Shown piece by piece: positions 37,954 through 50,002 of a stretch of DNA of 64,000 nt. This DNA comes from an uncultured Acidovorax sp. (GTDB lineage Bacteria > Pseudomonadota > Gammaproteobacteria > Burkholderiales > Burkholderiaceae_C), in assembly GCA_913774955.1 (NCBI GenBank), contig CAJYKV010000020.1, positions 124,001 to 188,000 of the forward strand, in the 5' to 3' direction. Position 1 is the first letter of the stretch; every line of letters starts with the position of its first letter. Both the position numbers and the translations under genes were made by a program. The notes under the pieces are model-generated. The model saw only the letters and a program-made list of their open reading frames with translations. It made no database searches and had not been told where the DNA came from.

Positions 37954-38713
37954 AGCCGTTGCGCATGTAGCTGCTCTGGGGGTACGACGCGGCCATCACG
38001 CGCTCGGTGTCGTCGCGCAGCTGGGTCATGCCGAGCGCGTCGTACGACTTGATGAGGATGTAGAGCGCCTCTTCCAACGCGGGCACGTCCTTGTAGTCGG
38101 CCAGGGCGATCTGCGCGCGGTTGATGGCGGCCACGTAGGCGCCGCGCTGGTAGTAGTAGCGGGCCACGTGGACCTCGTACTGCGCGAGCGAATTGACGAT
38201 GTACGTCATGCGCTGCTGCGCATCGCGGGCGTAGCGCGAGTCGGGGAAGCGGGTGACGAGTTCGCGGAAGGACTCGAACGAATCCTTGGCGGCCTTCTGG
38301 TCGCGCTCGGACAGGTCCTGGCGCGACAGCCACGAGAACAGGCCCAGGTTGTCGTTGAAGTTGACCAGGCCCTTGAGGTAGAGCGCGTAGTCGTACGCCG
38401 GGCTCGCGGGATGCAGCTTCATGAAGCGGTCGAGCGTGGCGATGGCCTGGGCCTTCTCGCCGCCCTTGTACTGGGCGTAGGCCTTCTCGAGCTGGGCCTG
38501 CTGCGCGAGCGGCGTGCCGGCGGCGCGGCCCTCGAGCTTCTCGAACAGCGGCACGGCCTTGTCGTAGGCGTTGCTGCCCATCTCGTCGCGCGCTTCGGAA
38601 TAGATGCGGTTGGGGCTCCAGCCGGCGGTCTTGTCTTCGGTGGTGGTGGAGCAGCCCGCGAGCACGCCTGCGGCGAGCAGGGCGGTCAACAGCGGCAGGG
38701 AAAAACGCGGCAT
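37916..38713 (-). CDS. bamD: Outer membrane protein assembly factor BamD
   Basis: Lipoprotein of 265 residues. The signal peptide ends in a lipobox LAGC (PLLTALLAAGVLAGCSTT), which gives a lipid-anchored mature protein in the outer membrane facing the periplasm. TPR helices follow (RIYSEARDEMGSNAYDKAVPLFEKLEGR, YAQYKGGEKAQAIATLDRFMKLHPASPAYDYALYL, ARYYYQRGAYVAAINRAQIAL), matching BamD length and layout. It works with BamA to fold beta-barrel proteins. Start chosen at 38713 because the signal peptide begins there. The 3' end overlaps the helicase gene tail-to-tail. Confidence 0.95.
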   Translation of the reverse strand: MPRFSLPLLTALLAAGVLAGCSTTTEDKTAGWSPNRIYSEARDEMGSNAYDKAVPLFEKLEGRAAGTPLAQQAQLEKAYAQYKGGEKAQAIATLDRFMKLHPASPAYDYALYLKGLVNFNDNLGLFSWLSRQDLSERDQKAAKDSFESFRELVTRFPDSRYARDAQQRMTYIVNSLAQYEVHVARYYYQRGAYVAAINRAQIALADYKDVPALEEALYILIKSYDALGMTQLRDDTERVMAASYPQSSYMRNGFKAKDDPWWKVW

Positions 38714-38859
38714 GGCAGCGGCTTTCTGACAATCGGTGAAAGGAGGTCGGGCGGGCCCGCGCACGGCGGCGCCGGCCGGCGGACCCTTGGAACATTGTAC
38801 CGGCCGGCCGACACCCGCTCGGACCGCCCGGGAAGGGGCGGATTCCTACAATACCGCCC

Positions 38860-41800
38860 ATGTTTGTCCATTTGCGCCTGCACACCGAGTTTTCCGTCGT
38901 CGACGGCACCGCCCGCATCGACGAAGTGGCCAAGGCGGCGGCCAGGGATGGCCAGCCCGCCCTGGCCATCACCGACCTCCACAACCTCTTCGGCGCCATC
39001 AAGTTCTACAAGGAATGCCGGGGCAAAGGCGTCAAGCCCGTGCTGGGCGCCGAGGTCAGCCTGGAGCCCGAATCCGGCAGCGGCGGCTCCTCGCGCATCC
39101 TGCTGCTGGTGCAGGGCCGGCAGGGTTACCTGAACCTTTGCGAACTGCTCGCCCGCGCCTGGACGCGCAACGTCGTGAAGAACGTGCCGCTGTGCACCTG
39201 GGAATGGCTGGAAGAGCTGGGCGGCGACCTGATCGCCCTCTCCGGCGCCCACACCGGCCCGGTGGGCCAGGCGTTCACGCGCGGCGACGACGAAGGCGCC
39301 TCCCGGGCCGCGCTGCGCCTGGCCGGGCTGTTCCCGCACCGCTTCTACCTGGAACTGCAGCGTGCCGGCCGCCCGGAGGACGAGGCCCAGGTGGTGGCGG
39401 CCGTGCAGCTCGCCGCGCGCCTGCAGCTGCCGGTGGTGGCCACGCATCCCACGCAGTTCCTCACCGCCGACGATTACGAGGCCCACGAGGCCCGCGTCTG
39501 CATCGCCGAGGGCGAGATCCTCGCGAACCCGCGCCGCGTGCGCCGCTTCACGCGCGAGCAGTACTTCAAGTCGAGCGCGCAGATGGAGGCGCTGTTCGCC
39601 GACGTGCCCACGGCCATCGCCAACACGCTCGAGATCGCCAAGCGCTGCAACCTGTCGCTGGTGCTCGGCAAGCCGCGCCTGCCGGACTTCCCCACGCCCA
39701 ACGGCATGCCGGCGGAGGAGTACTTCCGTTTCGCGTCGTTCCAGGGGCTGGAAGAGCGGCTCGCCCACCTGTTCCCCAACGAAGCCCAGCGCGACAAGGA
39801 GCGCCCGCGCTACGTCGAGCGGCTGGAGTTCGAGCTGGGCACCATCCTGAAGATGGGCTTCCCGGGCTACTTCCTCATCGTGGGCGACTTCATCCAGTGG
39901 GCGAAGGTGAACGGCTGTCCGGTGGGCCCGGGCCGGGGCTCCGGCGCCGGTTCGCTCGTGGCCTACGCGCTGAAGATCACCGATCTTGATCCGCTGCAGT
40001 ACAACCTGCTGTTCGAGCGTTTCCTGAACCCCGAGCGGGTCTCGATGCCCGACTTCGACATCGACTTCTGCCAGTCCAACCGCGACCGGGTGATCGACTA
40101 CGTGAAGGACAAGTACGGCAAGAACGCCGTGAGCCAGATCGCCACCTTCGGCACCATGGCGGCCAAGGCCGCCATCCGCGACGTGGGCCGGGTGATGGAC
40201 ATGAGCTACACCTTCTGCGACGGCATCTCCAAGCTGGTGCCCGGCAAGCCCGGCATGTCGTACACGCTGGCCTATCCGCCCGAGGTGAAGAAGGAGGGCG
40301 ACAAGAACAACTATGCGCTCGAACTCGAACCCATGCTCTACGAGCGGGTGCGCAAGGAAGAGGACGTCAAGACCGTCATCGAGATGGCGCAGAAGCTCGA
40401 GGGCATGACCCGGAACATCGGCATGCACGCCGGGGGTGTGCTGATCGCGCCGGGCAAGCTCACCGACTTCTGCCCGCTCTACCAGCAGCCGGGCAGCGAA
40501 TCGGCCGTGAGCCAGTACGACAAGGACGACGTGGAGGCGATCGGCCTCGTGAAGTTCGACTTTCTGGGCCTGGCGACGCTGACGATCCTGGAGATCGCGC
40601 GCGAGTTCATCATGAAGCGCCACAAGGGCCAGGAGAACTTCGCGTTCGAGAACATCCCGCTCGACGACGCGCCCACCTACCGGCTGTTTTCCGACGGCAA
40701 GACGGAAGCGGTGTTCCAGTTCGAATCGCGCGGCATGCAGGGCATGCTGAAGGAAGCACGCCCGAGCCGGCTGGAAGACCTGATCGCCCTGAACGCGCTC
40801 TACCGCCCGGGCCCGATGGACCTGATCCCCACCTTCGTGAACCGCAAGCACGGCAAGGAACCGGTGGAGTACCCGCATCCGCTGGTGGAGCCCGTGCTGG
40901 CCGAGACGTACGGGATCATGGTCTACCAGGAGCAGGTGATGCAGACCGCCCAGGTGCTGGGCGGCTACAGCCTCGGCGGCGCCGACATGCTGCGCCGGGC
41001 CATGGGCAAAAAGAAGGCCGAGGAGATGGCCGAGCACCGCGAGATCTTCCGCAAGGGCGCGGCCGAAAAGGGCATCGGGCAGGACAAGGCCGACGAGGTG
41101 TTCGACCTGATGGAGAAGTTCGCGGGCTACGGCTTCAACAAGTCGCATGCCGCCGCGTACTCCCTGCTGGCCTACCACACCGGCTGGCTCAAGGTGCACT
41201 ATACGGCCGAGTTCTTCTGCGCCAACATGACGGTGGAAATGGACGACACCGACAAGCTGAAGGTGCTGTACGAAGACGCCATGAAGATGGGGCTCACCTT
41301 CGAGCCGCCGGACGTGAACCGCGGCATGTACCGCTTCGAGCCGGTGACGGACAAGGTGATCCGCTACGGGCTGGGCGCCATCAAGGGCACCGGCCAGCAG
41401 GCCATCGAAGCCATCATCGCCGCCCGCGAAGGCCGCGGCGTGGGGCCGCGCGGCGAGACCAGGGGCCCATTCGCGAGCCTGTTCGACTTCTGCGCCCGCG
41501 TGGACCGCACGCGCCTGAACAAGCGCACGCTGGAAGCGCTCATCAAGGGCGGCGCCTTCGATGCGATGGAGATGAACCGCGCTTCGCTCGCGGCCTCGAT
41601 CGACCGGGCGTTCGACTTCGCCAACGCGCTCATCGCCAACGCCAACCAGGGCGGGCTCTTCGACATGATGGGCGACGACTCCCACGGATCGAGCACGCAG
41701 GATCCGGACCTCGTGGAGATGGTGCCCTGGGGTGTGAAGGAGCGGCTCACGCAGGAGAAGACGGCCATCGGCTTCTACCTCTCGGGCCACCTGTTCGACG

Positions 41801-42405
41801 AGGTGGAGAAGGAGGTACGCCGCTTCGTGCGCACGCCGATCGAAGAGCTGTCCGACAGCCGCGAGCCGCAGATCATGGCGGGGATCGTGAGCGACTTCCG
41901 CGTGATCAACGGGCAGCGCGGGCGCCTCGCGCTGTTCAAGCTCGACGACAAGTCGGCCACCATCGAGGCCTCGGCCGACGAGAACGTCATCAACGCGCAC
42001 CGCGATCTGCTGAAGGACGACGAGTTCGTCGTGCTGCTGGGCCGGCTGCAGCTCGACCACTTCAGCGGCGGGCTGCGCGTGAAGGTGATGCAGGGCTGGG
42101 ATCTCGCGAGCGCGCGCGCCAAGTTCGGCCGCTACCTGCAGGTGGCGGTGGGCGACTGCGCCCCGGACGTGCAGCGGCTGGTGCGCGAATTCCCCCCGAA
42201 GCGGCAGGAGACGCCCGAGGGCGAGGTGCTGGTGCACGGCCTGCGGGTGCGCATCGGCGTGCGCTGCCAGGCCGAGGGGCAGCAGGCCGTGGCCGAGCTG
42301 CAGCTGGGCGAGGGCAGCCGCTTCTTCCCCTCCGATGCGGCCCTCGCCGCCTGGAGCGCGGAGGCCGGCAGCGGCGCGGTCAACGTGGTGTACGACGCCG
42401 GCTGA
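38860..42405 (+). CDS. dnaE: DNA polymerase III alpha subunit
   Basis: Replicative polymerase of 1181 residues (E. coli DnaE has 1160). The N-terminal PHP domain opens FVHLRLHTEFSVVDG. Catalytic aspartates lie in MPDFDIDF (Asp398, Asp400) and VKFDFLGL (Asp567). Also seen are GPGRGSGAGSLVAYAL, RPGPMDLIPTFVNRKHG, EQVMQTAQVLGGYSLG, the helix-hairpin-helix region FGFNKSHAAAYS-like (YGFNKSHAAAYSLL), and a C-terminal OB fold. It carries out chromosomal DNA synthesis in the replisome. It is divergent from bamD across 146 bases. Confidence 0.98.
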   Translation: MFVHLRLHTEFSVVDGTARIDEVAKAAARDGQPALAITDLHNLFGAIKFYKECRGKGVKPVLGAEVSLEPESGSGGSSRILLLVQGRQGYLNLCELLARAWTRNVVKNVPLCTWEWLEELGGDLIALSGAHTGPVGQAFTRGDDEGASRAALRLAGLFPHRFYLELQRAGRPEDEAQVVAAVQLAARLQLPVVATHPTQFLTADDYEAHEARVCIAEGEILANPRRVRRFTREQYFKSSAQMEALFADVPTAIANTLEIAKRCNLSLVLGKPRLPDFPTPNGMPAEEYFRFASFQGLEERLAHLFPNEAQRDKERPRYVERLEFELGTILKMGFPGYFLIVGDFIQWAKVNGCPVGPGRGSGAGSLVAYALKITDLDPLQYNLLFERFLNPERVSMPDFDIDFCQSNRDRVIDYVKDKYGKNAVSQIATFGTMAAKAAIRDVGRVMDMSYTFCDGISKLVPGKPGMSYTLAYPPEVKKEGDKNNYALELEPMLYERVRKEEDVKTVIEMAQKLEGMTRNIGMHAGGVLIAPGKLTDFCPLYQQPGSESAVSQYDKDDVEAIGLVKFDFLGLATLTILEIAREFIMKRHKGQENFAFENIPLDDAPTYRLFSDGKTEAVFQFESRGMQGMLKEARPSRLEDLIALNALYRPGPMDLIPTFVNRKHGKEPVEYPHPLVEPVLAETYGIMVYQEQVMQTAQVLGGYSLGGADMLRRAMGKKKAEEMAEHREIFRKGAAEKGIGQDKADEVFDLMEKFAGYGFNKSHAAAYSLLAYHTGWLKVHYTAEFFCANMTVEMDDTDKLKVLYEDAMKMGLTFEPPDVNRGMYRFEPVTDKVIRYGLGAIKGTGQQAIEAIIAAREGRGVGPRGETRGPFASLFDFCARVDRTRLNKRTLEALIKGGAFDAMEMNRASLAASIDRAFDFANALIANANQGGLFDMMGDDSHGSSTQDPDLVEMVPWGVKERLTQEKTAIGFYLSGHLFDEVEKEVRRFVRTPIEELSDSREPQIMAGIVSDFRVINGQRGRLALFKLDDKSATIEASADENVINAHRDLLKDDEFVVLLGRLQLDHFSGGLRVKVMQGWDLASARAKFGRYLQVAVGDCAPDVQRLVREFPPKRQETPEGEVLVHGLRVRIGVRCQAEGQQAVAELQLGEGSRFFPSDAALAAWSAEAGSGAVNVVYDAG

Positions 42406-42604
42406 CGGCTGCGCGGCCCTGCCGGGGCCGCCATCTTGAAATTCCGATGTCCGCCGGCAATTGGAACGGTGCGTCTCCCGCCGGCGGATTTTCCGCCCCT
42501 GCCGCAACCCGTGCCGAGCCGTGTCGCAAGACCGGAATTTGCACCCCGGCAATGGGCTTTTTCGCTCTGGGGCAAACTGCTCCGGACGCTCTAGAATGGT
42601 CCGC

Positions 42605-42964
42605 ATGGCAACAAAACCACCCTCAATCACCCCGGTGCCTCCCACGGGAGCGCCGTCACGGGACGATGGCGGTTCGGTCGTGCTCGAACGGCGCACGCAG
42701 AAGACCCAACCGCCCCAGATGTACCAGGTGGTGATGCTCAACGACGACTACACGCCGATGGAGTTCGTGATCGTCGTACTGCAGGAGTTCTTCAGCAAGG
42801 ACCGGGAAGCAGCCACCCAGATCATGCTGAAGATCCACCTGGACGGCAAAGGCGTCTGCGGCGTGTACTCACGCGACGTGGCGGCCACCAAGGTCGAACA
42901 GGTGCGCGAGGCCGCGCACAAGGCGGGACACCCGCTGCAATGCCTGAGCGAGCCGGTTGAATAA
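42605..42964 (+). CDS. clpS: ATP-dependent Clp protease adaptor ClpS
   Basis: Adaptor of 119 residues. The flexible N-terminus (1-37) is followed by the ClpS fold with its N-degron pocket motif [17 protein letters not shown], then [23 protein letters not shown]. It delivers proteins with N-terminal Leu, Phe, Tyr or Trp to ClpAP. It sits 57 bases before clpA, the conserved pairing. The ATG at 42605 gives the usual length; an in-frame ATG at 42596 would add three residues. Confidence 0.96.
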   Translation: MATKPPSITPVPPTGAPSRDDGGSVVLERRTQKTQPPQMYQVVMLNDDYTPMEFVIVVLQEFFSKDREAATQIMLKIHLDGKGVCGVYSRDVAATKVEQVREAAHKAGHPLQCLSEPVE

Positions 42965-43021
42965 CCGCCGCCGGGTCCCGATCTACCGTTATCCCTTCCT
43001 CGCAAGCACAAAGGAGTTCAC

Positions 43022-45373
<2,352 letters not shown>

Positions 45374-45418
45374 CCGTCACTGCCGTTCCGTACCGGCGCT
45401 TTTCTGGCGCCGTACCGG

Positions 45419-45455
45419 GCCCGTAGCCTCCATCGGAGACTGCGGGCTTTTTTTT
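45419..45455 (+). terminator. Rho-independent terminator after clpA
   Basis: The stem GCCCG...CCTCC / GGAG...CGGGC (45419-45447) runs into eight T residues at 45448-45455. A second hairpin just before it (GTAC-GGCGC / GCGCC-GTAC, about 45390-45414) makes a tandem arrangement. Confidence 0.9.
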
Positions 45456-45542
45456 CGTCTGGGCATTTCTGCTCTTCTGCAGGCTCTCCATTCGGATGGG
45501 CAGCGCCCGCAAATGCAAGAAAGGTTTGGGGGGTTATGGTGG

Positions 45543-45568
45543 ATATGGTATCTTTTGATCTTCCATAT
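45543..45568. promoter_or_regulatory. Palindromic AT-rich candidate operator of the toxin-antitoxin operon
   Basis: ATATGG (45543-45548) and CCATAT (45563-45568) are inverted copies with a 14-base spacer rich in T and A. The element lies about 20 bases before the antitoxin ATG, with AGGAG at 45575-45579 between. Local AT content is far above the surroundings. Auto-repression by the antitoxin is inferred. Confidence 0.45.
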
Positions 45569-45585
45569 ATCTCCAGGAGCTCGCC

Positions 45586-46260
45586 ATGAAGGTTGTCGAA
45601 GATCGCTCGGGCGTCGCCACCTGGGGCGGCACACCCCAGGAAGTGCAGGCCCGCCTCGGCCGGTCCCACGCCGATCGTGTGCTCGTGCTCGCTTTCGACA
45701 AGATCCACGAACCCGTCTTCGAAACCCTGGCGGCGAACGTCACCAGCGTGGCTTCTTCGATGTTCGAGGTGCTTTTGCAGCGGCACGACAACGAATCGCT
45801 GGAACGCCTTGCCGAGGTGCTGGTGCCGCGTGCCCCGGTGTCGCCCCGGCTTATCAAGGAAGCCGCCATGTGGGTGCAGGCGCGCAAGGCGGTGCTGGAC
45901 AGCGGCGACTGGCTCACCGCGGTCCAGATCGCCGAACTGGCCGACCTGAGCCGCGTCAACCCGAGTGCCCAGCCGAACAAATGGAAGCGGCAGGGGTCGA
46001 TCTTCGCCATTCACCACAATGGGGTGGATTACTTTCCCGGTTTCGGGCTGGACCCCGGCAGCCAGTTTCGCCCGGTGAAGGCGCTGGCGAAGGTGATCGA
46101 GGCCTTCGGCGGGCACAAGGACGGCTGGGGAATGGCCTACTGGTTCCAGTCCGACAACGGCTTTCTCGGGGGCAAACGCCCGCAGGACCTGCTGGCCTCG
46201 GAGCCGGACAGGGTGATCGAGGCTGCGCGGGACGAGGTGCAGGACATCGCGCATGGCTGA
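45586..46260 (+). CDS. Antitoxin of RES toxin module (Xre/MbcA/ParS-like C-terminal domain)
   Basis: A protein of 224 residues. The C-terminal 60 residues (PVKALAKVIEAFGGHKDGWGMAYWFQSDNGFLGGKRPQDLL and following) match the layout of the MbcA/ParS toxin-binding domain, with the conserved Trp, Asn and GGxxPxDLL. A central helix-turn-helix-like part (LTAVQIAELADLSRVNPS) and a KWKRQGSIFAI segment could bind DNA. The first 85 residues are not familiar. The stop overlaps the toxin start by eight bases, so the two are co-translated. The AT-rich palindrome upstream fits auto-regulation. Family placement is from motif layout, with no database score. Confidence 0.78.
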   Translation: MKVVEDRSGVATWGGTPQEVQARLGRSHADRVLVLAFDKIHEPVFETLAANVTSVASSMFEVLLQRHDNESLERLAEVLVPRAPVSPRLIKEAAMWVQARKAVLDSGDWLTAVQIAELADLSRVNPSAQPNKWKRQGSIFAIHHNGVDYFPGFGLDPGSQFRPVKALAKVIEAFGGHKDGWGMAYWFQSDNGFLGGKRPQDLLASEPDRVIEAARDEVQDIAHG

Positions 46261-46957
46261 GGCGCCAGCGGGCGCTTCGGAGCCGGCAGTGCCCGAGGCG
46301 CTCGCCATGCCGGCGATGACCCCGGAGCCTGCGCACGCGCTGCAGCTTCGACTCATCGGGCTGCCGGCAGGCCAGCTCCTGCACCGGGTGCATCTGGCGC
46401 AATACGGTGCGGTCCAATTCAACCCGGGAGTTCAGGGCAATGCCCGGTTCAGTCCCATCCAGGACGACCAGGGCCGGCCGATCCCGACCCTGTACGCCGG
46501 TACCACGCGCGACTGCGCGCTGATGGAGACCGTCTTCCACGACGTTCCCCACACGGCAGGCACCAAGACCTTCGACAAAAGGAGACTGGCGGGCCAGAGG
46601 CACTCGGCCGTGGAGGTGCTGCAGGGCTTGCAGTTGGCCGATCTCTCCAGCGTGGCGCTGCGGAGGCTGGGCGTCACGCGCAAGCAGCTCATCGACACCG
46701 AAAAGGACCAGTACCCGAGAACCCGCGAATGGGCGCGGGCGATCCACCGGCAATGCCCGCAGGCGCAGGGGCTGTCGTGGATCTCCCGGCAGGACGATTC
46801 GGCGCGTGCCTTCGTGCTGTTCGGCGATCGCGTGCCGGAACGTGCCTTCGTGCAACAGGGAGAATCGCGCAGCCTGCACGAGGACATGGCGACCTACGAA
46901 GCCGTCCTCGATCTCGCGGAGCGGATCGGCGTCTACATCGTTCCCGGCAGGATCTGA
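46253..46957 (+). CDS. RES-domain toxin (NAD-degrading type)
   Basis: A protein of 234 residues with the RES fold signature: Arg in QLLHRVH, Tyr in TLYAGTT, Glu in CALMETVFHDVP and Ser in GLSWISRQ. RES toxins of type II systems (MbcT and relatives) deplete cellular NAD; this activity is inferred from the family. The first 35 residues are Ala/Pro-rich and disordered, longer than in compact RES toxins. It overlaps the antitoxin gene by eight bases, and no third gene follows in the same direction. Confidence 0.85.
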   Translation: MAEAPAGASEPAVPEALAMPAMTPEPAHALQLRLIGLPAGQLLHRVHLAQYGAVQFNPGVQGNARFSPIQDDQGRPIPTLYAGTTRDCALMETVFHDVPHTAGTKTFDKRRLAGQRHSAVEVLQGLQLADLSSVALRRLGVTRKQLIDTEKDQYPRTREWARAIHRQCPQAQGLSWISRQDDSARAFVLFGDRVPERAFVQQGESRSLHEDMATYEAVLDLAERIGVYIVPGRI

Positions 46958-47024
46958 CGTCGGCCGCGCGGCGGGCACCAGGCCCCGGCGTCCCGCCCCC
47001 GGATCGCCAGGGGCCTCGGCCGTC

Positions 47025-48431
47025 TCAGGGCGCCTGCAGACGCTGCAGCAGTTCCAGCGTGGGATACCCGTCGGCCACCTGCCCGATGCTCTGCTGGTAG
47101 CGGCGCAGGCCCGCGCGCGTGGCCGGGCCCATCACGCCGTCGGCGGTGCCCGCCGCGAAGCCGCGTGCGTTCAGCGCGTTCTGCAGGTCGCGTGTCTGGG
47201 TGCGCGTGAGCGGCTGCAGATCGCGCGGCCAGGGCGCGGTCACGCCGGGGCCGCCCGTGAACTGGCGCGCGAGCAGGCCGACGCCCAGGGCGTAGTTGGT
47301 GGAGTTGTTGTAGCGCAGCAGCACGCGGAAGTTCGGCCCCACCAGGAAGGCCGGGCCGCGCACGCCGGCGGGCACCAGGATGGAGGCGCCGTCCAGTGCG
47401 GGCAGGGGCTGGCCGTCGATCGACTGCACGCCTTCGGCCGCCCACTGGGTGGACGGATGCCGCACGGCGAGTTCCGCGCGCTCGTAGTCGAAGCCTTGCG
47501 GCAGGCGCACTTCCACGCCCCAGGGCTGGCCGGGCTGCCAGCCCATGCGCGCGAGGAAATTGGCGGTGGAGGCGGCGACGTCCGGCACGCTGCCCCAGAT
47601 GTCGCGGTGGCCGTCGCCGTCGGCATCCACCGCGTAGCCCAGGAACACCGAGGGCAGGAACTGCGTGTGGCCCATGGCGCCGGCCCAGGAGCCGATCATG
47701 CGGTCGGCGGCGATGTCGCCCTGGTCGATGATGCGCAGTGCGGCCAGCAGTTCGCCGCGCGCCCAGTCGCGCCGACGGCCTTCGTAGGCGAGGGTGGCGA
47801 GCGCATCCACGGTGCGGAAGCTGCCGAAGTTGGAGCCGTAGTTGCTCTCCATGCCCCAGATGGCGGCGATGACCTCGGCGGGCACGCCGTAGCGGGCCGA
47901 TGCGGCGTCCAGCGCGCCGCGCTGCTCGGCGAGCACGGCGCGGCCGCGCTGGATGCGCGCGTCGGAAACGGCGCTGTCCAGGTAGGCCCAGGGCGTGCGC
48001 GTGAACTCGGGCTGGGACCGGTCCAGCTCGATCACGCGGGGCAGCCACTCGGCGTTGTCCAGCGCGGCGGCGACGGTGGCCGGGCGGATGCCGGCCTGCA
48101 GGGCCTCCTGGCGGAAGGTGGTGAGCCATTGCGCGAACCCGGCCTTGTCAGCCTCTGCGGAGGCTTGGAGCACCGTATCTGCGGGCGTGGCGGCCTGCGT
48201 GCCCGGGGCGGGCACGGCCGGTGCGGCAGGTGCCGGGGCGGTCGGGGCGCTGCCGGCAGGCATGCCCGTGGATACCACGCCGGGCGCGGCGGGCGGGGCG
48301 GAGGCACAGCCGGCCAGCAGGGCGCCGAGCAGGCCGGCCCCGGCAAGGGGCCACCAGGGCCGCGGCGGTGCGGCGGCGGTGCACGAGGACGGACGGAGGG
48401 CGGAGGCGGGCGTCGTGTTTCTGCGTTGCAT
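47025..48431 (-). CDS. Lytic murein transglycosylase, MltB family
   Basis: Lipoprotein of 468 residues from the ATG at 48431. Lipobox LLAGC near residue 43 and a Pro/Ala-rich spacer precede an SLT_2 domain with the catalytic Glu in AAIWGMESNYGSNFG and the motifs GSWAGAMGHTQFLPS and DADGDGHRDIWGSVPD. The C-terminal 65 residues form a peptidoglycan-binding domain (TRTQTRDLQNALNARGFAAGTADGVMGPATRAGL). It cleaves glycan strands to 1,6-anhydro products in the periplasm. It is divergent from sbcB. Confidence 0.94.
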   Translation of the reverse strand: MQRRNTTPASALRPSSCTAAAPPRPWWPLAGAGLLGALLAGCASAPPAAPGVVSTGMPAGSAPTAPAPAAPAVPAPGTQAATPADTVLQASAEADKAGFAQWLTTFRQEALQAGIRPATVAAALDNAEWLPRVIELDRSQPEFTRTPWAYLDSAVSDARIQRGRAVLAEQRGALDAASARYGVPAEVIAAIWGMESNYGSNFGSFRTVDALATLAYEGRRRDWARGELLAALRIIDQGDIAADRMIGSWAGAMGHTQFLPSVFLGYAVDADGDGHRDIWGSVPDVAASTANFLARMGWQPGQPWGVEVRLPQGFDYERAELAVRHPSTQWAAEGVQSIDGQPLPALDGASILVPAGVRGPAFLVGPNFRVLLRYNNSTNYALGVGLLARQFTGGPGVTAPWPRDLQPLTRTQTRDLQNALNARGFAAGTADGVMGPATRAGLRRYQQSIGQVADGYPTLELLQRLQAP

Positions 48432-48522
48432 CCCCCCATTGTCACGCGCCACGGCCGTGCCGGCATACTCGGGGGCTGGAGCTTTACCTGCGGACAAGCC
48501 TTTCTTTTCCACGACGCGATCC

Positions 48523-49959
48523 ATGCACACGTTCTTCTGGCACGACTACGAAACCTTCGGCGCGGACCCGCGGCGGGACCGCCCGGCGCAGTTCGCGGGC
48601 ATCCGCACGGATGCGGACCTGAACGAGATCGGCGAGCCGGTGATGCTCTACTGCCGCCCGGCGCCGGACTACCTGCCCGATCCGGAGTCGTGCCTGCTCA
48701 CCGGCATCACGCCGCAGCTGTGCCTGGAGCGCGGCGTGCCGGAGCACGAGTTCGCCGCGCGCATCGAGGCGGAGCTGGCCCGGCCCGGCACGATCGGCGT
48801 GGGCTACAACACGATCCGCTTCGACGACGAGATCACGCGCTTCATGTTCTGGCGCAACCTGATCGACCCGTATGCGCGCGAGTGGCAGAACGATTGCGGC
48901 CGCTGGGATCTGCTGGACGTGGTGCGGCTCACGTACGCGCTGCGCCCCGACGGCATCGAGTGGCCGCGCAAGGAGGACGGCTCGCCGAGCCTGAAGCTGG
49001 AGCACCTGTCGCGCGCCAACGGCCTGGCGCACGAGGCCGCGCACGATGCGCTGTCCGACGTGCGCGCCACGATCGCGCTGGCGCGGCTGATCCGCGATCG
49101 CCAGCCGCGGCTGTTCGAGTTCGCGCTCGGCCTGCGCCGCAAGGACCGCGTGGCCGCGGAGCTGCGCCTGCCGGCCACGGCCGATACCGCGCGCCCCTTC
49201 CTGCACGTGTCGGGCATGTTCCCCGCCGACCGGGGCTGCCTGGGGATTCTGTGGCCGCTCGCCAGCCACCCGACCAACCGCAACGAGCTGATCGCGTGGG
49301 ACCTGGCGCACGATCCGTCCGAGCTGGCCGGCCTGGACGCCGCGCGCATCCGCGAGCGCCTGTTTACCCGCACGGCCGACCTGCCGGAGGGCGTGGTGCG
49401 CTTGCCGGTCAAGAGCGTGCACCTGAACAAGTCGCCGATGGTGGTGGGCAATGTCAACACCCTCACGCCCGCGATGGCGCAGCGCTGGGGCATCGACATG
49501 GAGCGCGCTGCCGCCCATGCGGAGATCGCGCGCGGACTGCCGGACATGAGTGCAATCTGGTCGGAAGTGTTCGCGCGGCCCAAGGAAGGGCCGGCCGACG
49601 TGGACCAGGACCTGTACGGCGGCTTCGTCGGCAACGAGGACCGGCGGCGGCTCGAGCGGCTGCGCGCGCTGCCGCCACAGGAGTTGGCGCTCGCACGCCC
49701 GGGCTTCGACGACGAGCGCCTGGAAGAACTGGCCTGGCGCTACCGTGCGCGCAATTTCCCCGAGACGCTGGACGGGGCGGAGCGCGAGCGCTGGGAGGGG
49801 CTTCGCGTGGCGCGCCTGATGGAGGGCGAGGGCGGAGGCCTGACCTTCGACGCGCTGTTCTCGCGGCTGGACACGCTGGGAGCAACGGCGGACGAGCGTG
49901 GCGAGGCGATCCTGGGAGCGCTGTACGAGTATGCCGAGAGCATCGCTCCCGATTTCTGA
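48523..49959 (+). CDS. sbcB: Exodeoxyribonuclease I
   Basis: A 3'-5' single-strand exonuclease of 478 residues. DEDD motifs are FFWHDYETFGADPRRDRPAQFAGIRTD at the start, VGYNTIRFDDEITRF, and AAHDALSDVRATIALARLI. The SH3-like and C-terminal regions continue with HPTNRNELIAWDL, LPVKSVHLNKSP and DLYGGFVGNEDRR. It acts in mismatch repair and recombination. The stop lies 44 bases before the chosen sirtuin start, or 29 bases inside it if the longer sirtuin start is used. Confidence 0.96.
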   Translation: MHTFFWHDYETFGADPRRDRPAQFAGIRTDADLNEIGEPVMLYCRPAPDYLPDPESCLLTGITPQLCLERGVPEHEFAARIEAELARPGTIGVGYNTIRFDDEITRFMFWRNLIDPYAREWQNDCGRWDLLDVVRLTYALRPDGIEWPRKEDGSPSLKLEHLSRANGLAHEAAHDALSDVRATIALARLIRDRQPRLFEFALGLRRKDRVAAELRLPATADTARPFLHVSGMFPADRGCLGILWPLASHPTNRNELIAWDLAHDPSELAGLDAARIRERLFTRTADLPEGVVRLPVKSVHLNKSPMVVGNVNTLTPAMAQRWGIDMERAAAHAEIARGLPDMSAIWSEVFARPKEGPADVDQDLYGGFVGNEDRRRLERLRALPPQELALARPGFDDERLEELAWRYRARNFPETLDGAERERWEGLRVARLMEGEGGGLTFDALFSRLDTLGATADERGEAILGALYEYAESIAPDF

Positions 49960-50002
49960 CGGGCCCGCGGGCACCGGCCAGGGCCTGTCCGACACCGTGC
50001 CC

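Noticed and set aside
38686-42741. Reverse-strand open frame of 1351 codons across dnaE
   Set aside because: Antisense shadow of dnaE. The composition is repetitive, no domain is visible, and no ribosome site precedes it.
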